A stretch of DNA of 17,577 nt from Candidatus Peribacteraceae bacterium (GCA_018062585.1 JAGORY010000019.1:1-17577); one strand, 5' to 3'; positions 1 to 7,398 are shown, counted from the first letter of the stretch. Numbers and translations are program-made. The notes: generated by a model from the letters alone, not told the origin.

Positions 1-3000
1 CCACGAACATTCGTGCCCTGTATTTGGAGAGTGGTACTGGAAATACCAAAGTCATACGGTGTTTTTGTCCCTATTCCAACGTATCCCGTCGATAGCACTG
101 TTAATTCGTCAGACCCGTTGTTACTGACATCGATGCCGAAACTGCTTGAGGAGGTGTTGTAATGTAATGCGGTCTCATTACTGGCACTACCCATGCGCAG
201 GGTTCCGCCAGAGAGATAGAGGTCTCTCCATCGCATTGCAGAGGAACCAAGATCGAATTTATTCGTGAGTCCGGGGAGAAGGTGACCCGAAAGGCTCAGA
301 GTTGATACTGCCGAGCGATAGAGTGTGACATCAAACGTACCATTGTAACCGAAAAGAATGTGAGGAGCAGCTGCACTATTCGAAAGTCGAGTATTAAGGA
401 CGAGGAGCGGTGCGCTTGTTGCTCTGGAATTGAGGTATGCACCTGTAGAGTTTGCTTGCTGATCTGTGACGAGTGCACCTGATCCTCGGATCTGTTTCTG
501 GGTGACCATGAGGAGGCCAGAAGATGTAAGGATGATATTTGCTTGAAGGACTCGACCAGAGACAGTGCCACGAGCATTGAGAGCTAATCCAGACTGCGGA
601 CTAATCACAAGTGTGCCTGTCATTGTGTCACCGGACTTACGGACGTAGCGTGCATCACCAATCGTGAGGACGTTTCCGGTGCCAAAAGACGACGAAGAGG
701 CAGAGATGGTGCCACATTCGAACTTATCTGTTGTGCTGTTGTAGAGAAGTTTGGATGTGCCGCCGTTACACGAGCCGAGACCGAAGCCGTCAATCGTGGA
801 GCCCGACAGTGAGCCCTTGCTTGTGATGCCTGTTTTGACGATGAGCGTGCCGGAGATAGAGGCACTGCGGGAGACCGTGAGGTTAGAACCGGAGAGGGTA
901 CCGCGTGTCGTAATATTTCGAAGAACCAATAGTGAACCTGAAATATTGGTATGGCCAGAAACAATGAGGCGCGAGCCAGAAAGGGTAGCTTTCGTCGTAA
1001 GATTACCCTTGGTAAGTAATGCTCCAGAGATAGTACCTGAGCTTTGAATCGTCAGGAATTTTCCAGACAATGTTCCGCGGGTGCTGATATTCCCAATAGT
1101 GAGGAGAGCACCAGAGATATTTGCATTGCCAGAAACAATCAGGCGTGAGCCAGAAAGGTTTGCTTTCACAAGCAGAGCTCCAGTCATTGTTCCGCCCGCT
1201 GTGCGAACGTAGCGGGCATCACCGATCGTGAGTACATTACCTGTACCAAAAGTGGATGTAGTAGAAATGGCTCCACATTGGAATTTCTGCGTTGCGTCAT
1301 TGTAGAGGAGTTTCTGATACGTACCTGTACATGAGCCCAAGTTGAAGCCAGAGATTGTCGAGCCCGAGACGGAGCCCTTGGACGTGATTCCTGTTTTAAC
1401 GATAAGAGTGCCGGAGATGGAGGCACTGCTGGAGACGGTGAGGTTAGAGCCGGAGAGTGTGCCACGGGTGGTGATGTTGTTTTTGACGAGCAGAGCTCCT
1501 GTGATGTTCGCGTTGCCACTGATGCTGAGACGTGAACCTGAGATGGTGCCAACGACATCGAGCTTGGCTTTGGGAGCAGTGGTTCCGATGCCGAGATAGC
1601 CTTCACTTGTCAGTCGCATAAATTCAGTACTTGCCGTCTTGAAAACCAGTAGCTTTCCATTTATTTGTGTACGTGACAACGTACCTCCAAGCGTAATGAT
1701 CCCGAGTTCACCGGATTCGACTCCATCTGTCATTGTAAGGATACTTGTCTCAGCCACCGCTCCAGCACCAACGAGTCCCGTTGTCCATGACGCTCCATTT
1801 GCTAGAGTCATATCTTTTCCGGCTGTAGTGAAATCAGCTGCAGTAACTCCTGTATTCTCATCCAGATGCCAACCACTCATGATATTCGCTTCTCCAGCAG
1901 TTCCATAAACCCCTGCACCTGAGTTGTAATGCGACAAAATTGTCGGTGCACTCAGATTTGTATTGTATGCACGAATCTCGTCCACAGATCCTGACCAATA
2001 ACCATCATAACCTTGACCAAAATACAATGTAGTCGCATTCGATTTATTCGAACCTCCACCAGAGTATGTAGTGACCTCAACTCCATTTTTGTACGAGCGC
2101 CATGTAGCACCATCCCATGTAATCGCGATATGAGTCCATACGTCATCTGCCAGTGTACCTCCTGCAAGATTATAGCTTCCGTTAACGTACCAAGTCAGCG
2201 TACCACTACTATCGCGCAGGTAGATGAATGGAGATCCGCTACTGAGAGAATTTGCCCACTGCATAATCCCCTTGCTCGAAGCCGACGCACTACGCTTCGT
2301 CCAGAAAGAGAGTGTGACTGCTGAAACACCAGTTCCATCTGTTGCACTACTGATATACTGCGAACTTGCACTTGAGAACGCTACGCCAACAACTGGAGTT
2401 GCTGATATCTGGGCATTATTATAAATGCCGAATGCATTATTACTCGCAGAACGAGCGAAACGTGCATAACTGCCGTCATACATCCGTATTTCTGGAGAGG
2501 ATCCCGAGATGGTCAACTGTGCTGTCGGAGATGCTGTACCAATACCAACCGCATTTTTTACAAGTAATGATCCAGAAATATTTGCGTTCTCAGAAATTGT
2601 TAATCTCGAACCAGAGATCGTCTGCTTGACGATGAGAATGCCGGTCATGGTGTCGCCAGATTTCCTCACGTAGCGCGCATCGCCAATCGTGAGGACGTTT
2701 CCGGTGCCAAAAGACGACGAAGAGGCAGAGATGGTGCCACATTCGAACTTATCTGTTGTGCTGTTGTAGAGAAGTTTAGAGGTGCCTGCATTGCAGGAAC
2801 CGAGGCCGAAGCCATCGATCGTCGAACCTGAGACAGAGCCTTTGCTTGTGATTCCTGTTTTAACGATAAGGGTGCCGGAGATAGAGGCGGAGCGGGAGAC
2901 GGTGAGGTTAGAGCCGGAGAGTGTGCCACGGGTGGTGATGTTGTTGAGGACAAGGAGAGAACCAGAGATGTTCGCGTTGCCGGAAATCACTAAGCGAGAA

Positions 3001-3797
3001 CCCGAGAGCGTACCAACGACCTGTAGTGCATCATCCGTCTTGAGGGTATTGGCCGAGACGCGGTACAAGTTTGTATCGTAGTTTAAGCCACCCGAACCAA
3101 AAAGGATGTGTGGGCCACCCTGTGTGGAAAGCCTGAGGGCACCTGTAGCCGAGCTGCCGCCGGTTGCGATGATATCGATACCGATCTTGGCGGCACTACG
3201 CGGACGAATCGTGATGGTGCCCGAGGAGGTGTAGCTCTGATCGGAACGGATGAACTGCGTCGAGTCCAAGCCGTCCAACGTATTGGCATTGTGGGCGTAC
3301 GGTACGGATGCGAAGCGGCGACGCGGGATGAATACTTCCTCGTAGGTGCCGTCGTTACCGGGATCAAATTCGACCTGCAGGTAGAGACTGTCCGAGTTAA
3401 AGTCCACGCTTCCGGTCATCGTCGTGATGGAACCAAGCGCGATACTAAAGAGTCCTCCGGTAGACGTGACTCGCTGTGAGGAACCGTTCCACGTCTCGGT
3501 CCAGAGGGCGACACCTCCCGTCGGATCCGAGAAAATCTTGAAGCGCATGTTGTACTGACCGTTCGTAATGGCGATGCCTCCGGTGGAACTCAGCTTGCCC
3601 TGGTAATTGATCGGCTTGTAGATGCCTGCTGCTGCTTGCACAGAAGACAATCCATACCACGCAAAGAGCACGACAACCGCAAGAGCGGATAGCGTGTAGC
3701 GTGTAGCGATTAGTTTTTGTATCGCAGTATAACTACCCGCTAGCCGCTTACCGCTAGTCGCTTTCCAATGCCGAATTTGGTGGAAAAGGTTTCTCAC
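1..3797 (-). CDS. Giant exported tail-fibre-like surface protein with LamG domain (3' end missing)
   Basis: An uninterrupted minus-strand frame runs from a GTG at 3797 to the left edge, giving 1,265 residues with no stop. The GTG overlaps the TGA of the upstream gene (GTGA), suggesting translational coupling; no ATG is available. Residues 35-50 are a hydrophobic signal core ending near VQAAAG. Residues 60-150 follow the common 'INYQGKL...LWTETW...LYLQVEFDPG...PRRRFASVPYA' pattern of bacterial fibre proteins. The rest consists of short degenerate repeats of the type [NI]xSGxLLVKxNI, GIGTxxP and DARYVRKSGDTMTG, as in phage tail fibres, plus a LamG-like domain at about residues 470-627. The last part in the window (DLGSSAMRWRDLYLSG, VGIGTKTP) often precedes an S74 intramolecular chaperone in such proteins, so one may lie beyond the edge. 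It is probably a cell-surface adhesin or fibre. Ligand and C-terminus are unknown. Confidence 0.88.
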   Translation of the reverse strand, partial: MRNLFHQIRHWKATSGKRLAGSYTAIQKLIATRYTLSALAVVVLFAWYGLSSVQAAAGIYKPINYQGKLSSTGGIAITNGQYNMRFKIFSDPTGGVALWTETWNGSSQRVTSTGGLFSIALGSITTMTGSVDFNSDSLYLQVEFDPGNDGTYEEVFIPRRRFASVPYAHNANTLDGLDSTQFIRSDQSYTSSGTITIRPRSAAKIGIDIIATGGSSATGALRLSTQGGPHILFGSGGLNYDTNLYRVSANTLKTDDALQVVGTLSGSRLVISGNANISGSLLVLNNITTRGTLSGSNLTVSRSASISGTLIVKTGITSKGSVSGSTIDGFGLGSCNAGTSKLLYNSTTDKFECGTISASSSSFGTGNVLTIGDARYVRKSGDTMTGILIVKQTISGSRLTISENANISGSLLVKNAVGIGTASPTAQLTISGSSPEIRMYDGSYARFARSASNNAFGIYNNAQISATPVVGVAFSSASSQYISSATDGTGVSAVTLSFWTKRSASASSKGIMQWANSLSSGSPFIYLRDSSGTLTWYVNGSYNLAGGTLADDVWTHIAITWDGATWRSYKNGVEVTTYSGGGSNKSNATTLYFGQGYDGYWSGSVDEIRAYNTNLSAPTILSHYNSGAGVYGTAGEANIMSGWHLDENTGVTAADFTTAGKDMTLANGASWTTGLVGAGAVAETSILTMTDGVESGELGIITLGGTLSRTQINGKLLVFKTASTEFMRLTSEGYLGIGTTAPKAKLDVVGTISGSRLSISGNANITGALLVKNNITTRGTLSGSNLTVSSSASISGTLIVKTGITSKGSVSGSTISGFNLGSCTGTYQKLLYNDATQKFQCGAISTTSTFGTGNVLTIGDARYVRTAGGTMTGALLVKANLSGSRLIVSGNANISGALLTIGNISTRGTLSGKFLTIQSSGTISGALLTKGNLTTKATLSGSRLIVSGHTNISGSLLVLRNITTRGTLSGSNLTVSRSASISGTLIVKTGITSKGSLSGSTIDGFGLGSCNGGTSKLLYNSTTDKFECGTISASSSSFGTGNVLTIGDARYVRKSGDTMTGTLVISPQSGLALNARGTVSGRVLQANIILTSSGLLMVTQKQIRGSGALVTDQQANSTGAYLNSRATSAPLLVLNTRLSNSAAAPHILFGYNGTFDVTLYRSAVSTLSLSGHLLPGLTNKFDLGSSAMRWRDLYLSGGTLRMGSASNETALHYNTSSSSFGIDVSNNGSDELTVLSTGYVGIGTKTPYDFGISSTTLQIQGTNVR
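658..752 (-). repeat. 95-bp perfect direct repeat, copy 1 (tail-fibre module)
   Basis: These 95 bases are identical to 2683-2777 in the same gene, same strand and same frame. They encode the segment from KLLYNSTTDKFECG to NVLTIG, just before DARYVRKSGDTMTG. A third, diverged copy lies around 1230-1320. Confidence 0.9.
1917..2390 (-). other. LamG/concanavalin-like domain inside the giant surface protein
   Basis: About 158 residues read as a Laminin_G_3-type jelly-roll: they open with VAFSSASSQYISSA, continue with VTLSFWTK, YLRDSSGTLTWYVNG and DDVWTHIAITWDGATWRSYKNG, and end with WSGSVDEIRAYNTNLSAPTI. This order (opening strand, W-x-H-[IV]-A-x-[TS]-W-D, x-[VI]-D-[ED]-[VI]-R-x-Y) is typical of the family. 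It is the only globular domain seen among the repeats, and such domains usually bind glycans or proteins. The DNA here is more AT-rich than the flanking repeats. Confidence 0.75.
2683..2777 (-). repeat. 95-bp perfect direct repeat, copy 2 (tail-fibre module)
   Basis: Identical base for base to 658-752, 2,025 bp away. A second long identity links the next module: 51 bases at 1431-1481 and 2895-2945 are also identical (segment NITTRGTLSGSNLTVS). Confidence 0.9.
3684..3711. repeat. Heptanucleotide tandem array A (4 x AGCGNNT)
   Basis: Plus-strand units are AGCGGAT, AGCGTGT, AGCGTGT, AGCGATT, exactly 7 nt apart. They lie inside codons 29-38 of the surface-protein gene, at the start of the signal-peptide core. 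Seven is not a multiple of three, so gain or loss of one unit would shift the frame. Confidence 0.8.
3738..3765. repeat. Heptanucleotide tandem array B (4 x CGCTNNN), inverted relative to array A
   Basis: Plus-strand units are CGCTAGC, CGCTTAC, CGCTAGT, CGCTTTC, in perfect 7-nt register. The core CGCT is the reverse complement of AGCG in array A; 26 nt separate the arrays, so the two can form a hairpin. It covers codons 11-20 of the surface-protein gene. Confidence 0.8.
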
Positions 3798-4591
3798 TTG
3801 AGGTATTGGTCAGCGGGTGCGGCGTGCAGGGTTTCTGTTTGGACATCCGAAGGCACCGGCGTGGAAGCGTGCTCGAAGAACGCGCTTCCAAGCAGGAGCG
3901 AAACGAATGCGACGTTGGTGATGACGCTACTGACGATGATGAGACGCCTGACGCTTCTCCAACTGAACGGACGGACCTGTGCGAGATCGTAGGTCATAGT
4001 CTCGGGTTCACGCTCGGGCTCGACGGTGACGTGCTGCATCACGGGCTCGGGCTCGGGTTCTGGCAGCACCGGAACGAGCGTGTGTTGATGTTCTGGGGTG
4101 ACGTTTTCGGTTTCACTCTGCACGTAGGGCTGCTTCTCTTGGCGCTTCTTCCAATGGAACGGCGTATCGGCGAAGTACAGACACTGTCGTTCGATGACGC
4201 GGCCAACGCTGGACGGCGAGATATTCATGCCGTGATCCGTCATGAGAAGTTCCGCGATGCGCTCTTTGCCCATCTGCGTGTATCGCATGCGGTACCGGCG
4301 AATGAGTTCCACGGTCTCGACATCGATCGCAGATTGGCGCAATGTCAGTGGCTTGTGAGATTTGTCGGCGAGCGACGAAAGATTCTCCGGATCAAACCGT
4401 TCGAGCCAGCGGTGAAATGTGCTTCGGGAAATTCCGAACTGACGGCTGACCTCGCTGATCGAGTACCGGTGTTCGGTGAAATGCAGGATGACCGTGAGAC
4501 GTTCGATGACGGTTGCATCCAGACCCTCGCGCACTGCGCGCGCGAGTAATATATGCAATTGCTCCGGTGATGGAGTTCCTGGTGTGGGCAT
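3794..4591 (-). CDS. Membrane-anchored, transposase-derived helix-turn-helix protein (putative regulator)
   Basis: 265 residues. Residues 10-140 look like the DNA-binding part of an IS481/IS3-type transposase: a first HTH at about 43-66 (ISEVSRQFGISRSTFHRWLE), the linker 'LSSLADKSHKPL', and a second helical domain at about 108-135 (GKERIAELL...ISPSSVGRVIER). The catalytic rve (DDE) domain that should follow is absent. Instead there is a Pro/Glu-rich linker (about 173-200), a positively charged WRSVRR, one membrane helix (about 216-239) and a tail of about 26 residues. This predicts an N-in/C-out protein holding its DNA-binding domain at the membrane, as in ToxR-like regulators. It is the first gene of a two-gene unit whose second gene is the giant surface protein. 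The sequence supports DNA binding and membrane anchoring; a role in regulating the locus is inference. A degraded transposase is less likely because the C-terminus is an intact, ordered, non-transposase segment. Confidence 0.8.
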   Translation of the reverse strand: MPTPGTPSPEQLHILLARAVREGLDATVIERLTVILHFTEHRYSISEVSRQFGISRSTFHRWLERFDPENLSSLADKSHKPLTLRQSAIDVETVELIRRYRMRYTQMGKERIAELLMTDHGMNISPSSVGRVIERQCLYFADTPFHWKKRQEKQPYVQSETENVTPEHQHTLVPVLPEPEPEPVMQHVTVEPEREPETMTYDLAQVRPFSWRSVRRLIIVSSVITNVAFVSLLLGSAFFEHASTPVPSDVQTETLHAAPADQYLK

Positions 4592-4626
4592 GTAGTGTTT
4601 GTTTGAGTCTTGCGAGGACTTCTAAT

Positions 4627-4632
4627 ATTCTA
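4627..4632 (-). promoter_or_regulatory. Candidate -10 box for the HTH / surface-protein unit
   Basis: Minus-strand TAGAAT lies 35 nt before the ATG at 4591. The hexamer 17 nt upstream (TGGCCC) is a weak -35. There is no Shine-Dalgarno site in the predicted leader of about 28 nt. Confidence 0.4.
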
Positions 4633-4679
4633 TCACACTTTGAACTTTCGGGCCAGTACTGTCTGGGCCATTTCTGTAC

Positions 4680-4750
4680 TGGTTCATACGGGTCACGAGG
4701 CAACATCCCACGTGCCCTAGGGCCCCTAAAATTGCCTGCCTGATGAACCA
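4680..4750. repeat. Imperfect inverted repeat / structured RNA candidate
   Basis: The arms TGGTTCAT (4680-4687) and ATGAACCA (4743-4750) pair perfectly. CGGGT/GCCTG (with G-U pairs) and AGGCAA (4698-4703)/TTGCCT (4732-4737) extend the stem to about 19 pairs, with small bulges. The loop contains the 10-bp palindrome GCCCTAGGGC (4714-4723) and CACGTG (4709-4714). It could be an attenuator, an operator array or a relic of a small mobile element; no T-run follows on either strand. Confidence 0.55.
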
Positions 4751-4776
4751 AGTAGCCTCATGGCGTTAATTTGCTA

Positions 4777-4798
4777 TTTCATGAAAATATTGCAATAT
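4777..4798. promoter_or_regulatory. Two abutting palindromes in an AT-rich patch (operator candidate)
   Basis: TTTCATGAAA (4777-4786) is directly followed by the perfect 12-bp palindrome ATATTGCAATAT (4787-4798). They sit in an AT-rich island within GC-richer sequence, about 145 nt upstream of the candidate promoter of the HTH gene. Binding by the HTH protein is only a guess. Confidence 0.35.
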
Positions 4799-4895
4799 CA
4801 GACCGCTCCGCACAGCCTGTCCGCATCTATCTGAACCTGTCGCAGGCATGGTTACCGAGCTGAGGCTCAGGGCGCTGCAACCAAAATTTGGGACA

Positions 4896-5705
4896 TCAAT
4901 ACCCGACGACGGTGAATGTGACGGTGGTCTGATACACCCCAGTAGGCTGGAGCATAGACGAGCCGACGTCCGAACGGAATTGTACGATCTCGGTGGAGCC
5001 TTCCTGCAACGTGGCATTGCCCCTCGTCACGATCGTGCGATGTGTCGTGCCGATGTTGAGCCACTGCTCTGAGATCGAATCGGTTCCCCACTCAGCCGCA
5101 TCGTCAGTGCTTAAGGAACGCAATCTGCCGCCCCATTCCGCATTCGTGGAAGGAACTGACCATGGCTCAGGAGTATCGACGACGGCAGGTGTGTACGGTG
5201 CAATCGTATCGTTGTACTCATTGATGAGAGAGCCTGTGTTCGTTCCCCCACTTCCGGTCAGCACGGACCATCCCAAGTTGTATCCGCTGTAGGCATCGGT
5301 ATAGACGACGCACGTACCGCTCCCAGTTTTTTGTCCGGTGCCAACGACACTTCCGATGACCGTAACTGGCGAGCAGGACATGGAGAGAAATTCGGCTGCC
5401 GATGGCTGACGGTAGCCGCTATCAAGCTTATAGTTCGCCGAATCTCCATGACCGACAATTGGTTCGCCGAGTGAGTCACTCAAAAAATACATGTTCGATT
5501 TGCTGACATCGCTGCCACCGGCATTCATGACGTCCGGCTTGATACGGTAATCGTCGGATTGATTCGGCGGTTGCTGTGCTTCGACGTTGTCATTTCGCAT
5601 CATCGAGACGAGGGCAACGATGATCATGAGGGCAAACAGCACACATCGGACATTGCCAATACTGACTATTGCAACAGCGCGATATGAAGAGGTTTTGATG
5701 CTCAT
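4896..5705 (-). CDS. Exported WxL-like beta-sandwich protein, divergent paralogue 1
   Basis: 269 residues. A hydrophobic signal segment (about residues 22-36) ends near VEAQQPP. Residues 66-100 hold the motif SNMYFLSDSLGEPIVG...NYKLDSGY, a pattern of exported proteins that I cannot assign to a named family. The remainder resembles the proteins at 6637-7398 and 10343-11092: a cysteine pair (SCSP...GTC), then GYNLGWSVLTGSGG, a WGGRLRS segment, and the C-terminal PTGVYQTTVTFTV. The W-x-[VIL] after the cysteines and the final G-x-Y-x-x-T-x-x-[FW]-T-[VL] recall the two motifs of the WxL domain, but the second Trp is Phe. Its ATG overlaps the stop of the upstream gene (ATGA at 5702-5705), so the two are cotranscribed. 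It is probably an extracytoplasmic, disulfide-stabilised surface protein; function unknown. Confidence 0.75.
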   Translation of the reverse strand: MSIKTSSYRAVAIVSIGNVRCVLFALMIIVALVSMMRNDNVEAQQPPNQSDDYRIKPDVMNAGGSDVSKSNMYFLSDSLGEPIVGHGDSANYKLDSGYRQPSAAEFLSMSCSPVTVIGSVVGTGQKTGSGTCVVYTDAYSGYNLGWSVLTGSGGTNTGSLINEYNDTIAPYTPAVVDTPEPWSVPSTNAEWGGRLRSLSTDDAAEWGTDSISEQWLNIGTTHRTIVTRGNATLQEGSTEIVQFRSDVGSSMLQPTGVYQTTVTFTVVGY

Positions 5706-5995
5706 CGCGTTTGAATGATGATGGGTATTGCCGGTCCTCCGGTGCCGGGAGTTTCAGGATTCAGATCTTGTTCGATGGTGTGGTCATAGTACTGAACGGT
5801 CGGTTTTGCCATGTAGATCGGCCACCAGTATTTCCAGATAAGATAGCCAAGAACACCGAGTGCAACAAACGTCGTCACGAACGCGACGATGAGAAAAAAC
5901 CGTCGGACGTGGGTATGAAAAACGATGCCGCGCACCCGCCGACTGAGGATCAGCAGCGCGAGGATTCCAAGCCCGAAGAGGACTAGCTTCGGCAT
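5702..5995 (-). CDS. Small two-helix membrane protein, function unknown
   Basis: 97 residues with two predicted membrane helices (about 3-18 and 32-55), separated by a basic loop (RRVRG...HVRR), then a C-terminal tail of about 40 residues rich in Pro and Thr. No family recognised. It overlaps the next gene by 4 nt (ATGA), so it probably acts with the exported WxL-like protein. TACGAT lies 7 nt before its ATG and could be the -10 of a leaderless transcript, although no good -35 is visible. The positive loop predicts that the tail is outside. Confidence 0.65.
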   Translation of the reverse strand: MPKLVLFGLGILALLILSRRVRGIVFHTHVRRFFLIVAFVTTFVALGVLGYLIWKYWWPIYMAKPTVQYYDHTIEQDLNPETPGTGGPAIPIIIQTR

Positions 5996-6028
5996 GGGTC
6001 CAATCGTACTGCGTTCGCGTACAAGGCG

Positions 6029-6595
6029 CTAGAAGGAGACGTGCGTTTGGTCCTGCAGCGAACCATCGATACCGATGTACGAACGATGTTCGATGACATG
6101 CCAATACCTCGCAATGTTTCCGGCAGGCGTATTGAGCTCGGCGTTGTAGCGGCTGAGTGCCGTGTTGTATGCCAGAATGTAGCTACTTGCTTCACCGAGG
6201 TTGGTAGCGTTCTTATTCCAGTTCACGTAACGCGAGTCCGCCACGAATTCGTTGGGGAGATCCTGCGTTGCGAAGAATCCGATCATCGCGCGTTGCACAG
6301 GAAGAAGATTCGTAAACTGTTCGTTGGGGTTCTTCGACTCAGCAAGCGTCTTCAGTTGGGTAGAAATCGCAGCGACAGTTGCTTTGTCAGCATCTCCGAA
6401 AGCGGAATTCGTTAGGAGTGGCTGGATGTAGTTGGCGTCTATGCTGACATAGAATTGCGCAGTATCATCGAGTCGAGCAAGAAGATCTCGTTCAGCGCTG
6501 ACCACTGCGGAAATACCAAGGTAGAGCCACAGCCCTACCCCAGCGAGAATGACAACGATAATGATGATCCACTTCCGCATAACGGAGTGAAGCAT
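6029..6595 (-). CDS. Membrane-anchored protein, possibly LemA-like
   Basis: 188 residues: an N-terminal membrane anchor (about 8-28, WIIIIVVILAGVGLWLYLGI) and a helical extracytoplasmic part. The C-terminal AYNTALSRYNAELNTPAGNIA matches the LemA signature (YN-x(3)-x-x-YN...P...ia) in spacing, and the anchor-plus-helices plan and length also fit. The middle is too diverged to be sure. LemA proteins are small membrane proteins of undefined role. The start could also be the second Met (6580). No Shine-Dalgarno site is seen; it lies 33 nt from the next gene downstream, in the same direction, so an operon with 5995-4896 is likely. Confidence 0.6.
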   Translation of the reverse strand: MLHSVMRKWIIIIVVILAGVGLWLYLGISAVVSAERDLLARLDDTAQFYVSIDANYIQPLLTNSAFGDADKATVAAISTQLKTLAESKNPNEQFTNLLPVQRAMIGFFATQDLPNEFVADSRYVNWNKNATNLGEASSYILAYNTALSRYNAELNTPAGNIARYWHVIEHRSYIGIDGSLQDQTHVSF

Positions 6596-6636
6596 ACAAG
6601 ATTTCCAGAAGCACCAAAACGGAATGTGGCGGGGCT

Positions 6637-7398
6637 TTAGTTGTCGGTCACCGTAAACCGTACGGTTGCCTTGTACGTACCGGTTGGCTGAAAAGCTCCG
6701 GACGGAATGACGACCTTGAAGAGGAAATTCTGCGTGTCGCCTGCGCCACTCGTGACGCTGGTGCGCCTCGCGATATTCACGGCGGCACCCGTTGCCACGT
6801 TGAGGAATCCTTCGGTTGCTCCGTCAGCACCCCACGTCACGGAAGCTCCGCCGGGAGTGGTGCTATTGGCGCGGAGGCGGGCCGCCCAGCGTGAGCCGGA
6901 GCCGGAGCCGATGGTCGTGGAGTCGAAGCGACCGGGGTTATTGATGTGTCCGAGCTTGCGGTCAAACGCCCTGATGACATCCGGATAACCACCTGTCACG
7001 TTATTTGAAAGCAAGTGACCGGTACCAAAGCAGGAGGCTGCACTCGTACAGTTAGCATGGATGGCAGGTGCACCGGAGCCGGACTGGATGATCCACGAGA
7101 GAGTGTACCCAAGCGAGTTATTGGTAGAAGGTGTGCACACGGCAGTCGCCATAGCACCCGTGCCTGACGTTCCGTTACCGGCAGCCGAACCGAGTGTCGA
7201 GCTCGTATCGCAGTCCAAGGACAACGCTCCGGTGACGACGAACTGGACCACGGTCGTATCCGTCGTTTGACCAAGCGCACGGAGCGGCTCGGCGACGAAG
7301 ACCACCAGCATGTAGAGCGCTACCGTTGCAATCAATCCCACGCTGATGGCGCGCTCGCGCCGGTGCCTTGGCATCTTCTGAAAGAGAAGCGAGAACAT
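6637..7398 (-). CDS. Exported WxL-like beta-sandwich protein, paralogue 2
   Basis: 253 residues, very close along its whole length to the protein at 10343-11092. A basic N-terminus and hydrophobic helix (about 18-37) form a signal sequence or anchor, followed by AEPLRALGQTTDTTVVQF. Two cysteine pairs (C...STLGSAAGNG...AVC and CTSAASC) suggest disulfides. The conserved GYTLSWIIQSGSG, SRWAARLRA, SVTWGADG and C-terminal PTGTYKATVRFTV segments define the family. The predicted fold is a beta sandwich, compared here with the WxL domain; this is not an established assignment. It has its own strong promoter (7434-7461) and no Shine-Dalgarno site. The WxLIP-like gene ends 95 nt upstream. Confidence 0.78.
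   Translation of the reverse strand: MFSLLFQKMPRHRRERAISVGLIATVALYMLVVFVAEPLRALGQTTDTTVVQFVVTGALSLDCDTSSTLGSAAGNGTSGTGAMATAVCTPSTNNSLGYTLSWIIQSGSGAPAIHANCTSAASCFGTGHLLSNNVTGGYPDVIRAFDRKLGHINNPGRFDSTTIGSGSGSRWAARLRANSTTPGGASVTWGADGATEGFLNVATGAAVNIARRTSVTSGAGDTQNFLFKVVIPSGAFQPTGTYKATVRFTVTDN

Larger units (their letters stand above)
4592..4895. other. Palindrome-rich intergenic region upstream of the HTH gene
   Basis: There is no gene in these 304 nt. The region contains the candidate -10 at 4627-4632, a long imperfect stem (4680-4750) and an AT-rich patch with two adjacent palindromes, TTTCATGAAA (4777-4786) and ATATTGCAATAT (4787-4798). Two shorter ones near the end of the upstream gene are CTGAGGCTCAG (4860-4870) and CCAAAATTTGG (4881-4891). 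No T-tract terminator is seen. Confidence 0.6.

Noticed and set aside
600..3000. Regularly spaced repeats that might be a CRISPR array
   Set aside because: The repeats are long, in frame, degenerate and encode protein modules; there are no uniform spacers.
751..3081. Repeated plus-strand frames such as EPETEPLLVIPVLTIRVPE inside the surface gene
   Set aside because: They recur because the minus-strand gene is built of repeats; they are the antisense of the SGTLIVKTGITSKGS modules.
3806..4549. A 247-codon plus-strand open frame over the HTH gene
   Set aside because: It is the exact antisense of a protein with recognisable HTH and membrane segments; its translation has no motif and no upstream signals.
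3794..4591. Insertion sequence
   Set aside because: Only the DNA-binding part is transposase-like; there is no rve domain, and I saw no terminal inverted repeats or target-site duplication flanking the gene.
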